Positions 55,505-64,000 of a DNA stretch of 64,000 bases are shown one piece after another. A program made the position numbers and the translations under genes. The stretch is taken from the NCBI GenBank assembly GCA_011109175.1, contig RDEW01000001.1:1688360-1752359 (forward strand), written 5' to 3'. Within the stretch, counting starts at the first letter, position 1. Every line of letters begins with the position of its first letter. This stretch comes from Dicyema japonicum (lineage: Eukaryota; Dicyemida; Rhombozoa; Dicyemidae). The notes under the pieces are model-generated. The model saw only the letters and a list, made by a program, of their open reading frames with translations, was not told where the DNA came from and did no database searches.

Positions 55505-56975
55505 ATGACGATTTCTCCGAAAAACAAAATGGACTCAATCACAATCGAGGACATCCACAACGCAGTACAAACCATCAAGGGATCTGTCTCAAGGACTCCT
55601 TGCATTGTATAACGAAATCTGTTATCACACAGAAATCTCATTTGTCCGAATATTACGGAATGAACATATATTTAAAGCTCGAATTCATGCAATCCTCCGG
55701 GAGGTACCCCACTATTGGTAATTTACTAGTTTCAAAGAAAGAGGAGCAAGATACACCTTGGAGATGCTATCATACGTATAAATGGGGTTATTTTAGAGAC
55801 AAAAACAAAAAGGAGTAATAACAGCAAGCTGCGGAAACCACGCCTTGGCAGTGTCCTATCACGGGTCCATGATGAACATTGAAGTGACTGTCGTGATGCC
55901 AACCGTGGCTCCTTATATTAAAATAAATTTATGTAAAAAATATGGAGCTAAGGTGATCATTTGGGGGGAGAGCATCGAGGAGTCCATGGAATATGCAATG
56001 GAATTAGTCGAGAAAGAAGGTTATACCTACATAAACGGGTAAATAGTCTGAGCATGCAGATATAACGACTGGAACATCATCATCGGTCAAAGTACTCTGG
56101 GAGTTGAGATATTTGAGGAAGTCTCTGATATTGATGCCATCTTGGTTCCGGTTGGTGGAGCTGGTCTAATAGCTGGGCTAGCAAGTAGTATTAAGATGTT
56201 CAACCCCAATGTGAGAATTTATGTTGGCTTTGGCTTTGATTTAGGGAGTTGAATCGGTCCAATGTCCAAGTTTTCGGGAGGCCCTGAATCAAGGAAAGCC
56301 AGTTGCTGTAAAATCGATGTCTACCTTGGCGGATGGTTAGTTTTACAATTCAAACCAGGACTCGCAGTTCCGAAGGTGGGAGCCAACTCATTCACGATCG
56401 CTTCGAAACTTGTGAGTAAAAGTCTCTGTGTGTCGTATGCTGTATTTGTCCAATTTTAGTGAGGAAAACATTTCCCTGGCGATTCTCAAATTGCTAGAAA
56501 ATGAGAAGTTTGTCGTGGAGGGCAGCGGAGCAGTCGGATTGGCGGCCCTTTGTGAGGGTTTGGTCCCTGAGTTAAAGGGGAAAAAGTAATATATGGGGGA
56601 ATAACCAAAGTGTTGTTATTCCAATTACTGGGGGCAACATTGACCCGTCAGTTGTAGGCCGTTGTATTGACAGAGGTATGGCCATTGACGGGAGGCTCGC
56701 TAAATTTTCACTGACAGTGAGCGACCGAGTTGGGGGATTGGTAGAGCTTTGCAAATTTATCGCCAGATATGGAGCAAGGTACCTTTGTTAATTGATGAGC
56801 AGCATAAGGGATATTCTTCACGAGAGAGCCTGGATTAAAGACGACATTTTCAGGACTAGGGTATTCCGATATCAATTTTCAGATCAACTGCGTTGTTGAG
56901 ACACTTAGCAGAGATCACTTGGAAGAGTTCTTTGAGGCGTTAGAAAAAACTTATCCTGACGTGGAGCATAAATAA
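55505..56975 (+). CDS. L-threonine/serine dehydratase with C-terminal ACT domain
   Basis: This PLP enzyme deaminates L-threonine to 2-oxobutyrate and ammonia. Eleven exons (55505-55606, 55633-55703, 55730-55775, 55797-56038, 56060-56222, 56245-56335, 56359-56434, 56460-56585, 56611-56778, 56803-56860, 56883-56975) join to 1236 nt (411 aa), an exact multiple of three; the ten introns are 21-26 nt. The PLP lysine is Lys60 in GSFKERGA, assembled across an exon junction. Next come SCGNHALAVSYHG, GQSTLGVEIFEE, LVPVGGAGLIAGLA, EGSGAVGLAAL and the PLP phosphate-type loop TGGNID. The end (RVGGLVELCKFIARYGASIR ... CVVETLSRDHLEEFFEALEK) is an ACT domain, as in IlvA/TdcB-like enzymes with allosteric control. 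Serine racemase lacks ACT, so that alternative is unlikely. Confidence 0.95.
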
Positions 56976-57059
56976 TTAAAAGTAGCAATAAATTCTAATT
57001 AAATTGGTTCCCTAATTTTTTTGATTATTTTTAATAATTTGATAGTTTTATTGTTTTTT

Positions 57060-57376
57060 AAAAATTAGAGTAATCATTGGCCTCATGTGGTGTTTCGTGG
57101 CTAATTGGTTGAAGTTTCTGTTTTCCGTCTGTTCTTCCTATTAGAGTGGCGCATGTGATCCACATGTCTGGTGTCGTCCAGTGTCAAGCCGGCACGAAAA
57201 AGGATCATTTGCTCTCCCCACTCCACCGGAGGGGTTTCCACAACTGCAAGTATGGACGTCTTTTATCCTTTATGTTGATTCTGAATGGACTCTCTGTAGA
57301 AGTGGAAACTGGATACACTTAGTTAGTTGTTAACTTTAACTTCTTTCTCGGTGTATCCAGGGTTAATAAATAAATT
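57060..57376 (+). mobile_element. SINE-like element with LINE-derived 3' hairpin tail
   Basis: The head (CTCATGTGGTGTTTCGTGGC..TAATTGGTTGAAG) matches 28768. The middle (GATCATTTGCTCTCCCCACTC) matches the SINE at 36340. The 3' end is a perfect 10-bp stem CTGGATACAC/GTGTATCCAG followed by GGGTTAATAAATAAA, as in group 1 LINEs. There is no coding capacity. It is probably mobilised by the group 1 LINE through this tail. Confidence 0.65.
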
Positions 57377-57379
57377 CCT

Positions 57380-57565
57380 AATTTCCATAAATATAGAGTA
57401 AGCGACCCGTAATCACCAATCGGATTCCTCTGATGAAGGCTCTTTCGCACGGTAATGGGAGACCACAGACGTTGGATGGCTCGTTTGATTGCGGAACTGG
57501 AATTACCTAACAGCCTGACGTTTTATGTCTTTCTTTCTCGGTGATCCCGGGGTTTTAAATAAATA
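57380..57565 (+). repeat. Group 1 LINE 3' end
   Basis: It directly follows the SINE tail. A degraded ORF2 end is followed by TTCTTTCTCGGTGATCCCGGGG and TTTTAAATAAATAA. The 3' arm GGTGATCCC can pair with the upstream GGAATTACC (8 of 9 including one wobble). Confidence 0.55.
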
Positions 57566-57829
57566 AGTTCAGAAATTTTGACCTAAAAATTGACTTTAAA
57601 ATTTCAAAATTTTGACAATTTTTGACTTTTTGCAAATAGTCGTATATGCATAGAAAATATGCTGTTTTTCCATCTTCGTAAAATAAAAAACTTATTAGCA
57701 GAAAATCTAGATTCCAAATACTTATTAATTCATCATAAATCGTTACTGAAATACAGCTTTGAATATTCTAGCAGCGTTTTTACGGTGAAGTAAGTTTTTA
57801 ACAAAAATTATTCAAAAATGGTTCTCTCC
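57566..57829. other. AT-rich, no gene seen
   Basis: No recognised feature is present. Confidence 0.4.
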
Positions 57830-58420
57830 GACATAATAGACGTTGCCTCTCACAATTGCAATGGAGATCAACTAGAGTAGCCACCGAGTCTCACATGTAT
57901 AGTGGCTTTTGATTGTAGCCAGAGGTCCCAGTTTATCGAGGAAATGAAGCAACTTCGCGCTTATTCCTCCAGTTGTCTCAATTACGATGGGCCGCAACGT
58001 TTTCCACGGCAAACATCGTGTCTACCGCGCTCCGGACGATGTTGGATGGACAAAGGGGGTCGATGAACATCTAATACACATGGTTTCCCTTCCACGGACG
58101 GAAATATTTTAATTTTGTCGAGCGTTTTCCGTCCCCTCTGCCCATACTGACTGGTTCCAGTATGGAGGGGTATCCAGCAGACTCCAGGACTCGCTCACAA
58201 TTCCGTGTATGTCAGATAATCTTCTTGTGCCTTTTTGGCAAAAAGCGCATGATGTCCATAACAGTCGAAGCTACCATCCCACCGGTACTTGTGAGTCAGG
58301 AAAATCTCCAATCCAATTCTGATGGAAATACCTTGACACAGTAGCGTTCGAAACACCACTGATGAAACACCACTCCATTCGCATCTCCCACTGACCAGAC
58401 AGGCGAGTCTGTGTTGGTTT
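57830..58420 (-). mobile_element. Group 3 retroelement fragment
   Basis: It aligns with 14280-14925 along its length (GTTGCCTCTCACAATTGCAA, CACCGAGTCTCA, ACAAAGGGGGTCGA, TATGGAGGGGTATCCA). It represents the RPDG/WDxT C-terminal part in minus orientation and carries many stops. Confidence 0.65.
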
Positions 58421-59109
58421 GATTAAGGGAGCTTGACTTTCAGATGGGAGAAAACATGAGAAGACTAACTCGGATGTGTAAATAAAACTGAGGATAATTT
58501 AACAATCTCTTCATTGGCTATTTTCGTGATATCGGATAAATTAAAAAATACTTACTTTGGTCTTATTATTCGGATACCAGTGTCGCTAGTTGGAAGTAAA
58601 AATGAGCTGTACCAGACACTCTTGTATCATGATTGCATAGTCTCTAAACTTAGTAAACCAGAAGTAACCAACTAGAATTCTTAATGAATTAATGAGTAGA
58701 CTAAAGGAAAGATTTAGTCTAATTAAGCATATGATTAGAAGTGTAATAATTTGAGTTTCTGCTAAAGAGGGGAAATAAGAGGAGCTCTTATTAAAATACA
58801 ATTGAAAATAAGAAAAATAAGTAAGATTGTTAATTTCCGAATTTTATAGGGTCGAATGTTTCAAAACAGAGCACGTGTCATAATTCTTTAAATCATCCAA
58901 CGGTTAAGTTTGACCCAATAATGAATGGGTGATTCGCCTGAACAAATGATGATTCTATCCCGTTTCAATAATACATTAATTTCCGAACACAATTGCGAGA
59001 TTCGACCGAACAAATGATGTATCATTAAATCTACATTCAATAAATCCCTGTTCAGTTCTGAAATTCACTAATAATTGAGAATAATATAAAATGAAAATCT
59101 TCATATAAA
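58421..59109. other. AT-rich, no gene seen
   Basis: A short segment (TTATTATTCGGATACCA, then AGTTGG) near 58565-58595 is shared with 62047-62075. No exon is recognised. Confidence 0.4.
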
Positions 59110-59138
59110 ATTCAAATTAATATTGATTGACACAAATA

Positions 59139-60511
59139 TGTCACATGGGCGGCGCGTAACGCATGGGCAGCCTGTTACATTTTTTCGACCTTGAAAAGGT
59201 CTTTTAATTATCCGACATTTAATTTTGTATATCCGATTTATATCGTGATTTAATCCTGTTAAATTAGTTTTTATGCATAAATGTTATGATTATAAAGATT
59301 TTATTTTTTATAGCGGTAAACCTAGATTTCTAGCATGAAAGATTATTTTGTTGCAATGGCTTCTTACAAGAGTTTTGTGAAAGATTGCGTTGAATATCAA
59401 ACTTTAAAAGATGCTTTGCATGATAAATTTCCCGAAAAATCTTCCGAGGCACCGAAAATATAGGCTTGTAAAGAAGATAGAGAATTTTTCCATTATCAAT
59501 GACAGATATTGTAAATTTGCAATAATTTTAGACTGTATCTTAAATCAACTGATTCCAATTAAACGGTTATTGACATATATAGTAGGTTGGTTTTTTTTAA
59601 TTTATAGATTCGCTTTTGTACGACCACTCTATAATAAGTCTGGTAAAGAAGTATGTGAAAACTTAAGATCTTTGTTCCGCCTGAATGGGCCATGTAAATT
59701 TTTTCAGTCGGACAATGGTTCTGAATTTAAAAATCAAGAAATAACAAAACTTTGCGAAGATTTTAACATTAAGAAAATTCACGGAAGGCCTAACAATCCA
59801 CGAGCACAAGGAATGTCAAAAATGCTGGATAACAGTGAAAAAAAGTGGCTTGATAAATTAGAAAGTGCTGTCTACAGTTATAACATATCGGTCCATTCAT
59901 TTTCTAACGAAAGTCCTTTCGAAAGATATCGAGGAATTAAGGGAATAAATTCAATAGTTAATGGTTATACTTATATCACATTATGACTTAGATTATTTAA
60001 GTGATGAGTGTACGATTCCAGAACAAATTGACGATTTGGTTAATTGTTCGACTCCAGAATCTATTGAAAATTCACGTAGTTTGATTAAAAAAATTTATAT
60101 CTAGATAATTCCCAGTCAGATAATTTGTGTCCGAATGCGAAGAGATTCAAATACTTTTAACATGGGAGATAAAGTATAAATTAAAAACATTAATAAATAG
60201 GTTCGGGCTAAAAAGGACTTTGGAACAAATCCTCATTGCGACTGGATAAGTTTGAGTCTCAGTATTATTTAGTTGCAAAAATAATTAATATTTTATCGAA
60301 TAATCGCATGGAGGTAGCTTTAAATAGTTTAATTTGATATATAAAAAATTCGAAAGGAGAAATATCGACTGTATTAAAGAGTAAACTAAAAAAAGTTACT
60401 TAAATTTAATTTTTTGTGGTTAATAAATCATTTATAAAATTAATTGAAGTTAATCATGGTTCAAGGTTAATGTAACAGGCAGCCCATAGGTATCGCTTGG
60501 CCCATGTGACA
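59139..60511 (+). mobile_element. Ginger-like DNA transposon with gypsy-type integrase
   Basis: The element is 1373 bp. It starts TGTCACATGGGC and ends GCCCATGTGACA, with 43-bp terminal inverted repeats (59139-59181 and 60469-60511; 35 of 43 positions agree). It is flanked by AAATA on both sides, a 5-bp target duplication. The frame 59411-59986 encodes an rve integrase core (QSDNGSEFKNQEITKLCEDF, IKKIHGRPNNPRAQG). Upstream, a broken frame holds a zinc-finger-like YKSFVKDCVEYQ. A C-terminal piece follows in other frames. A gypsy LTR retrotransposon would have direct LTRs and a pol gene; inverted ends with an integrase alone fit the Ginger class. Stops and frameshifts show this copy is dead. 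Confidence 0.75.
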
Positions 60512-60839
60512 AAATATTAAAGGAATATTCAAATTAAGTATTGATTGAAACAAAAATAAAGGAAAATCTTTAGTATAAAAATCAATATCATCTACCAATG
60601 TGAAAAAATATATTATAGTCTGATTAGTGAAAGAATAAAAAATATTACAGTAAAATTTTGTCAATAGCCCTTCAGCACTAATAGAAAATCAGATATATGG
60701 AATTGAAGTAGATCTCTGGAGAAAAAACAAATTTAAATTTAGTAAATAGTTTAAATTTTTAATCTTAATTTTTCATTTGCTTAAACATGTTTAATTAAAG
60801 TCCTCATAACTATTGGTGTTCTTGGGTTAAATAAATAAA
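60512..60839. other. AT-rich flank, then a LINE-like tail
   Basis: 60527-60556 repeats the 59110-59138 flank imperfectly. GGTGTTCTTGGGTTAAATAAATAAA at 60812-60838 resembles a group 1 3' end. No gene is present. Confidence 0.45.
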
Positions 60840-61097
60840 AATGTCATTAGTAGCCGCCATCATCCAGTCCGACTACCCAGAGGTCGTTGAAAAGGTGACA
60901 GGGATTTTCGATGTGGTTCACCTTCACGTGGAGAAAACTGGATACCAGTATCAAACTGGCAACTAAAAGAACACTACTATTCCCTTGTCAACCGATCTAT
61001 GGGAGCGACCGACATCTGCTGCATACTACTAAATAGCTGCTGGCCTCCTACAAGTTAGTGAGGCTGGGGTTACTTAACTAACTAATGTCATTAGTAG
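60840..61097 (+). mobile_element. 5'-truncated LINE with 14-bp target duplication
   Basis: AATGTCATTAGTAG occurs at 60840-60853 and again at 61084-61097. The insert between them has one reading frame with two internal stops, including LSTDLWERPTSAAYY and ending GLLQVSEAGVT-stop, then GGGGTTACTTAACTAACT. It is the clearest target-primed insertion in the window. Confidence 0.8.
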
Positions 61098-62084
61098 GTT
61101 CGATTTGAGTCAAAGGACGTAAAGCCGTATTAGTATGTGAATGAAAATAATTCAGGACTAAAAAGTCCTCTAATTCCATTAATATGTAAGACCTCTATGA
61201 TTGGCGATATAACAGGAGAACCAAAAAAGGATTCTTGGTGTTGAAGCCAAACAATTAATGCATCATTGAAGAAACCCATGAAAGATCCTGAATCCTTTAA
61301 ATCTCAGGGTCATTTTTAAGAAATGAAACGAGTTGTGGATTGTCAGAAACAGTATGAGTTCTTCCATTTTACAGGATATTCCAATGGTTTTTTTCTCACT
61401 AAAAAATAAAGACTTGTAGGAGCAGCTTAGGACCAGTCTGGACAGAAACCTTATACCAAGTATTCGTTGGGAGAATCTCGAACAAATAGAGTAATTTTAA
61501 TGACAGACATCCTAAGCAACTACATCCCCTAAATCGAGCACTTTAAATAGAGCTATGTCCATCAGAAAATAAGTTTAATAGAAATATCTTGAAAATGCCT
61601 TAAATCATAACGGTTATGAATATTTTATTGTTTAAATATACAATACTTTCATCCCCCGGGTGGAGCAGTCTGACGAGTGACAGGCAAAAGGCCTGATGGC
61701 TCCTAGTTCAAATTTTGCTGCTGTGCATTCCCGCTGAAGGTTTCATGCTTTGGCTTTACGAATGACGCTTTCAGCAGTGAGCATGTCACTGGGAACCGGA
61801 TAGTCTATAAAGGACTCACACCCAACAAAAAAAGAAGTGAAGAGCATTCTTGGTTCTCCCTCATCGATTAGTTATCATAACTGTTCTTTAATTACAATAA
61901 AGTGTGTCCTACTTGGGAGGAGCTATGGCTATATGACTTTCACCCCATAAACAATTTTCTTGATATTTTTTCCCATAAGCTAACAAATCCCTCTAGGGTT
62001 AATATCCACCAATTCGGAAGACTACCTACAATTAGATTACTACCTTGGTATGATTATTCGGATACCACTCTCACAAGTTGGGTT
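61098..62084. other. Spacer between inverted LINE ends
   Basis: 61670-61745 looks like a decayed tRNA-derived sequence (GTGGAGCAGTCTGACGAGTG as A box, AGTTCAAATTTTGCT as B box) but does not fold as a tRNA; it may be a SINE head. The rest is unrecognised. Confidence 0.35.
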
Positions 62085-62225
62085 AGTTAGTTAAGTAACC
62101 CCAGCCTCACTAACTTGCAGGAGGCCAGCAGCTATTAAGTAGTACGCAGCAGATGTTGGTCGCTCCATAGATCGGTCAGTTCCGGCATTGTAGAGAAATG
62201 TTGTGCCACAAGTTGGGTGGAAGGT
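62085..62225 (-). repeat. LINE 3' end, inverted relative to 60970-61083
   Basis: The complement reads GACCGATCTATGGAGCGACC, GCTGGCCTCCTGCAAGTTAG and GGGGTTACTTAACTAACTAA. It agrees with 60988-61084 at more than nine positions in ten. The two 5'-truncated copies lie tail to tail about 1 kb apart. Confidence 0.8.
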
Positions 62226-62339
62226 GAGGTTAACCATTATAGCATGTTGTATAACTGCGGTAACTAATTAGAACGAATTAAAGCCTTTGCAGAATGAAAA
62301 TTATTTTGGTCGAGTAAAAAAATATTTATTATAACAAAA

Positions 62340-62700
62340 AATGTGAAATTTATGGTTATGGAGAGTGTTGATAGTAATCGCCGAGACGGAAGGCACTCAA
62401 TATATGATACACTATGAAGATCACTAACAGAATTTTATACAACTTATGTATCACCGAAACACTGTCAATGGAAATCAGAAAAACGAGACTGTTCGGTCAC
62501 AATATGAGGATGGAGATGGACGTACCAGCAAATCGTATGATGGAGGAAAATTTCATGGGTTAAGGAAGATTATTCTGAGGAAAACCCAGGACAAATCTAC
62601 CTCCGAGTTAAATGAAAAGTTAAAAGGGGTCGGCAGAAAGCTAAAAACGGCCGTCAGTTTCGATTAATTGGGAAAACTTGAGAAAAATGAAGATCTTGTG
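62340..62700 (+). mobile_element. Group 2 LINE C-terminus (GHxxRM)
   Basis: Plus-strand frames read MEIRKTRLFGHNMRMEMDVP and a terminal basic region (RGRQKAKNGRQF). The GHxxRM block matches the end of the LINE at 39340-40460. Only the 3' part is preserved, and it is frameshifted. Confidence 0.6.
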
Positions 62701-63555
62701 GAGACTAATAAAAACAGGTGAAAACAGACTGGTGAAAACAGGGAACCTTTACAAAGTCCACATATCAAATTAAAAAAAACTAAGATTTATATTTTTGTTA
62801 GTTGAAGAAGCTAAATTTGGCTATTTTATAATCCAATTCGGTTGATCTACTGCGACAGGTTCAAAATTTGCTTTCCTTTAATTTTCTAAAATAGTAGTTT
62901 ATTGAAATTGTGGAAATCTTGCTAACTTGATTTTAGGTTTGATTCGCATTTCACTGCCTACCTGGTCAAGGATATTTTACCGCTCATTGCCTTTTTCAAA
63001 TTCTAAGGGCGGCATGAAATCCGCCTGTCTCAGAAGACGCCAGTGATTATCGGAAATTCAAAAAAGACCTCTCTTCCAATAATTACGAAGCAATTTAATT
63101 TGTAAAAGATTAGAATCCCGAAAAACTTCCTTGATTAAGGATGTACTTGTAAGTAATATAGAGTAGTCATCGGATCTCTAACGTGGGAGGTGGATAATTG
63201 GTTCTTAACTTCTTTATCGGTGTATCCAGGATAATTAAAAATACCAATAGACACTATACCATTTAATATTAATAGAAAATCTAATTTAACTAAAATAATA
63301 TAAAATATATATTAATTTAAATTATGGTAATTCTTTACTAAATTAAAAAATTAATCAAAAAATTGTAAGAAATTAGCATTATATAAATGGATAGTAATTA
63401 ATGTCCGACTATAAAAGACCATAATATTCACAATGTCAGGTTGTTCGACGGCGGGCAATACGGTATTCTCTAGGAATGTCTTATAGAGCGCCGCTGCCGG
63501 AAAGAGAATACCCTGATTTTAGGGACCCGGAGGAAGTGATCAAAAAGATTCTGAA
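62701..63555. other. No host gene; one LINE tail
   Basis: 63195-63240 ends TTCTTTATCGGTGTATCCAG and GATAATTAAAA, a group 1 3' tail in plus orientation. The remainder is AT-rich and unrecognised. Confidence 0.45.
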
Positions 63556-64000
63556 ATTAAGCTAAAGAAGGAGGCACGAAAGACAAAAGAGATAGCAAAC
63601 AATCAGTGGGGGTTCCGTAAAAATAGAGGAACTGAAGACTGCATCCGGGAACTTAGGAAGTCAATTCAAGAATCTATAAGTAAGAAAGAATACCTTACTG
63701 CAACGTGTTTGGACATATCCAAGGCTTTTGACTGTGTCTGGCATGAAGGACTTCTCGAGACATTGTCAAAGGCGAACATTGGAAAGTCGGCGCTCTCCAC
63801 AAGGTTCAATTTTGAGTCCCCTCCTCTTCAACTGTATAATGAGCGAGGTGCCAAAACCGGAACACATCAATACCAAAATGATAATTTATGCAGACGACAA
63901 TATAATTTTGGAAACTAGTATGAATAAATCAATATCATGGAAAAGAACAATAGCTCATATGTCGAAAATCGGAGATTGGTGTCGGAATAATGGATTGACA
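63556..64000 (+). mobile_element. LINE reverse transcriptase, runs off the window
   Basis: The plus strand reads NNQWGFRKNRGTEDCIRELR, CLDISKAFDCVWHEGLLETL and, after a frame change, IYADDNIILETSMNKSISWK. These are RT motifs 3-5 with catalytic YADD. The GxPQG region is replaced by a short deletion. It continues past 64000. It is damaged at least once. Confidence 0.8.

Noticed and set aside
55505-56975. Serine racemase
   Set aside because: The C-terminal ACT-like domain and length (411 aa) fit threonine dehydratase; serine racemase is shorter and lacks ACT.
59139-60511. Gypsy LTR retrotransposon
   Set aside because: The ends are inverted, not direct, repeats, and no protease, RT or RNase H is present.
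60841-60966. Small ORF starting MSLVAAIIQSDYPEVV
   Set aside because: Its first codons are a target-site duplication and the rest is in frame with a LINE C-terminus (..WERPTSAAYY..), so it is not a host gene.
61670-61745. Possible second tRNA gene
   Set aside because: Only loose box similarity; no cloverleaf can be drawn.

Overview
The window looks like eukaryotic, most probably animal, nuclear DNA. It is AT-rich and uses the standard code. Its protein families are animal-type, and it is littered with non-LTR retrotransposon pieces and DNA transposon remnants. The decisive feature is intron size. About 60 spliceosomal GT-AG introns can be placed by restoring the reading frame of recognisable proteins, and almost all are 21-28 nt long. 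Such dense, ~23-nt introns together with metazoan gene content point to a dicyemid mesozoan; that assignment is an inference. Five of the splice models (PUS1, U11/U12-65K, aldo-keto reductase, cytochrome b5 reductase, threonine dehydratase) plus a small basic protein close to an exact multiple of three.

Layout. 1-4.1 kb: LINE debris, one tRNA-Lys(UUU) and a doubtful small gene. 4.1-5.55 kb (+): a HORMA-domain meiotic chromosome-axis protein with a C-terminal PHD finger and winged helix. 5.56-19 kb: gene-poor, with several retroelement fragments, a hAT-like MITE, a 1.5-kb satellite of 139-bp units (11.1-12.6 kb) and a fairly long LINE copy (15.1-16.8 kb). 19.1-20.75 kb (-): PUS1-type tRNA pseudouridine synthase. 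20.9-24.5 kb: retroelement and hAT remnants. 25.96-28.3 kb (+): U4/U6 snRNP protein PRPF4, then a small basic protein. 28.8-35.3 kb: nested transposons. 35.36-36.3 kb (+): aldo-keto reductase. 37.2 kb (+): TIMM8-like small Tim. 38.25-39.2 kb (-): TFIIB-family factor. 39.3-40.5 kb: LINE. 42.26-43.35 kb (+): p66/GATAD2-like NuRD subunit. 46.9-47.9 kb (+): NADH-cytochrome b5 reductase. 49.2-50.2 kb (-): U11/U12-65K (RNPC3). 51.5-52.0 kb (+): unrecognised membrane protein. 53.3-54.3 kb (+): SEC62. 55.5-57.0 kb (+): threonine dehydratase with ACT domain. 57-64 kb: SINE/LINE copies and a Ginger-like DNA transposon with intact terminal inverted repeats.

The host genes are housekeeping genes (splicing, tRNA modification, transcription, chromatin, protein import and translocation, amino-acid metabolism) plus one meiosis gene. 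They are not an operon; neighbours lie on either strand, separated by 0.3-3 kb of repeat-rich DNA.

Three retroelement groups recur. Group 1 is an EN-RT LINE whose ORF2 ends in Gly-Ile-Thr-stop, with a 3' hairpin and a (TAA)n tail. Group 2 has a C-terminal GHxLRM block. Group 3 is an RT group with RPIAVG and RPDG...WDxT blocks. Four apparent 1-nt frame breaks in otherwise good host genes all fall in short C or G runs and may be assembly errors.
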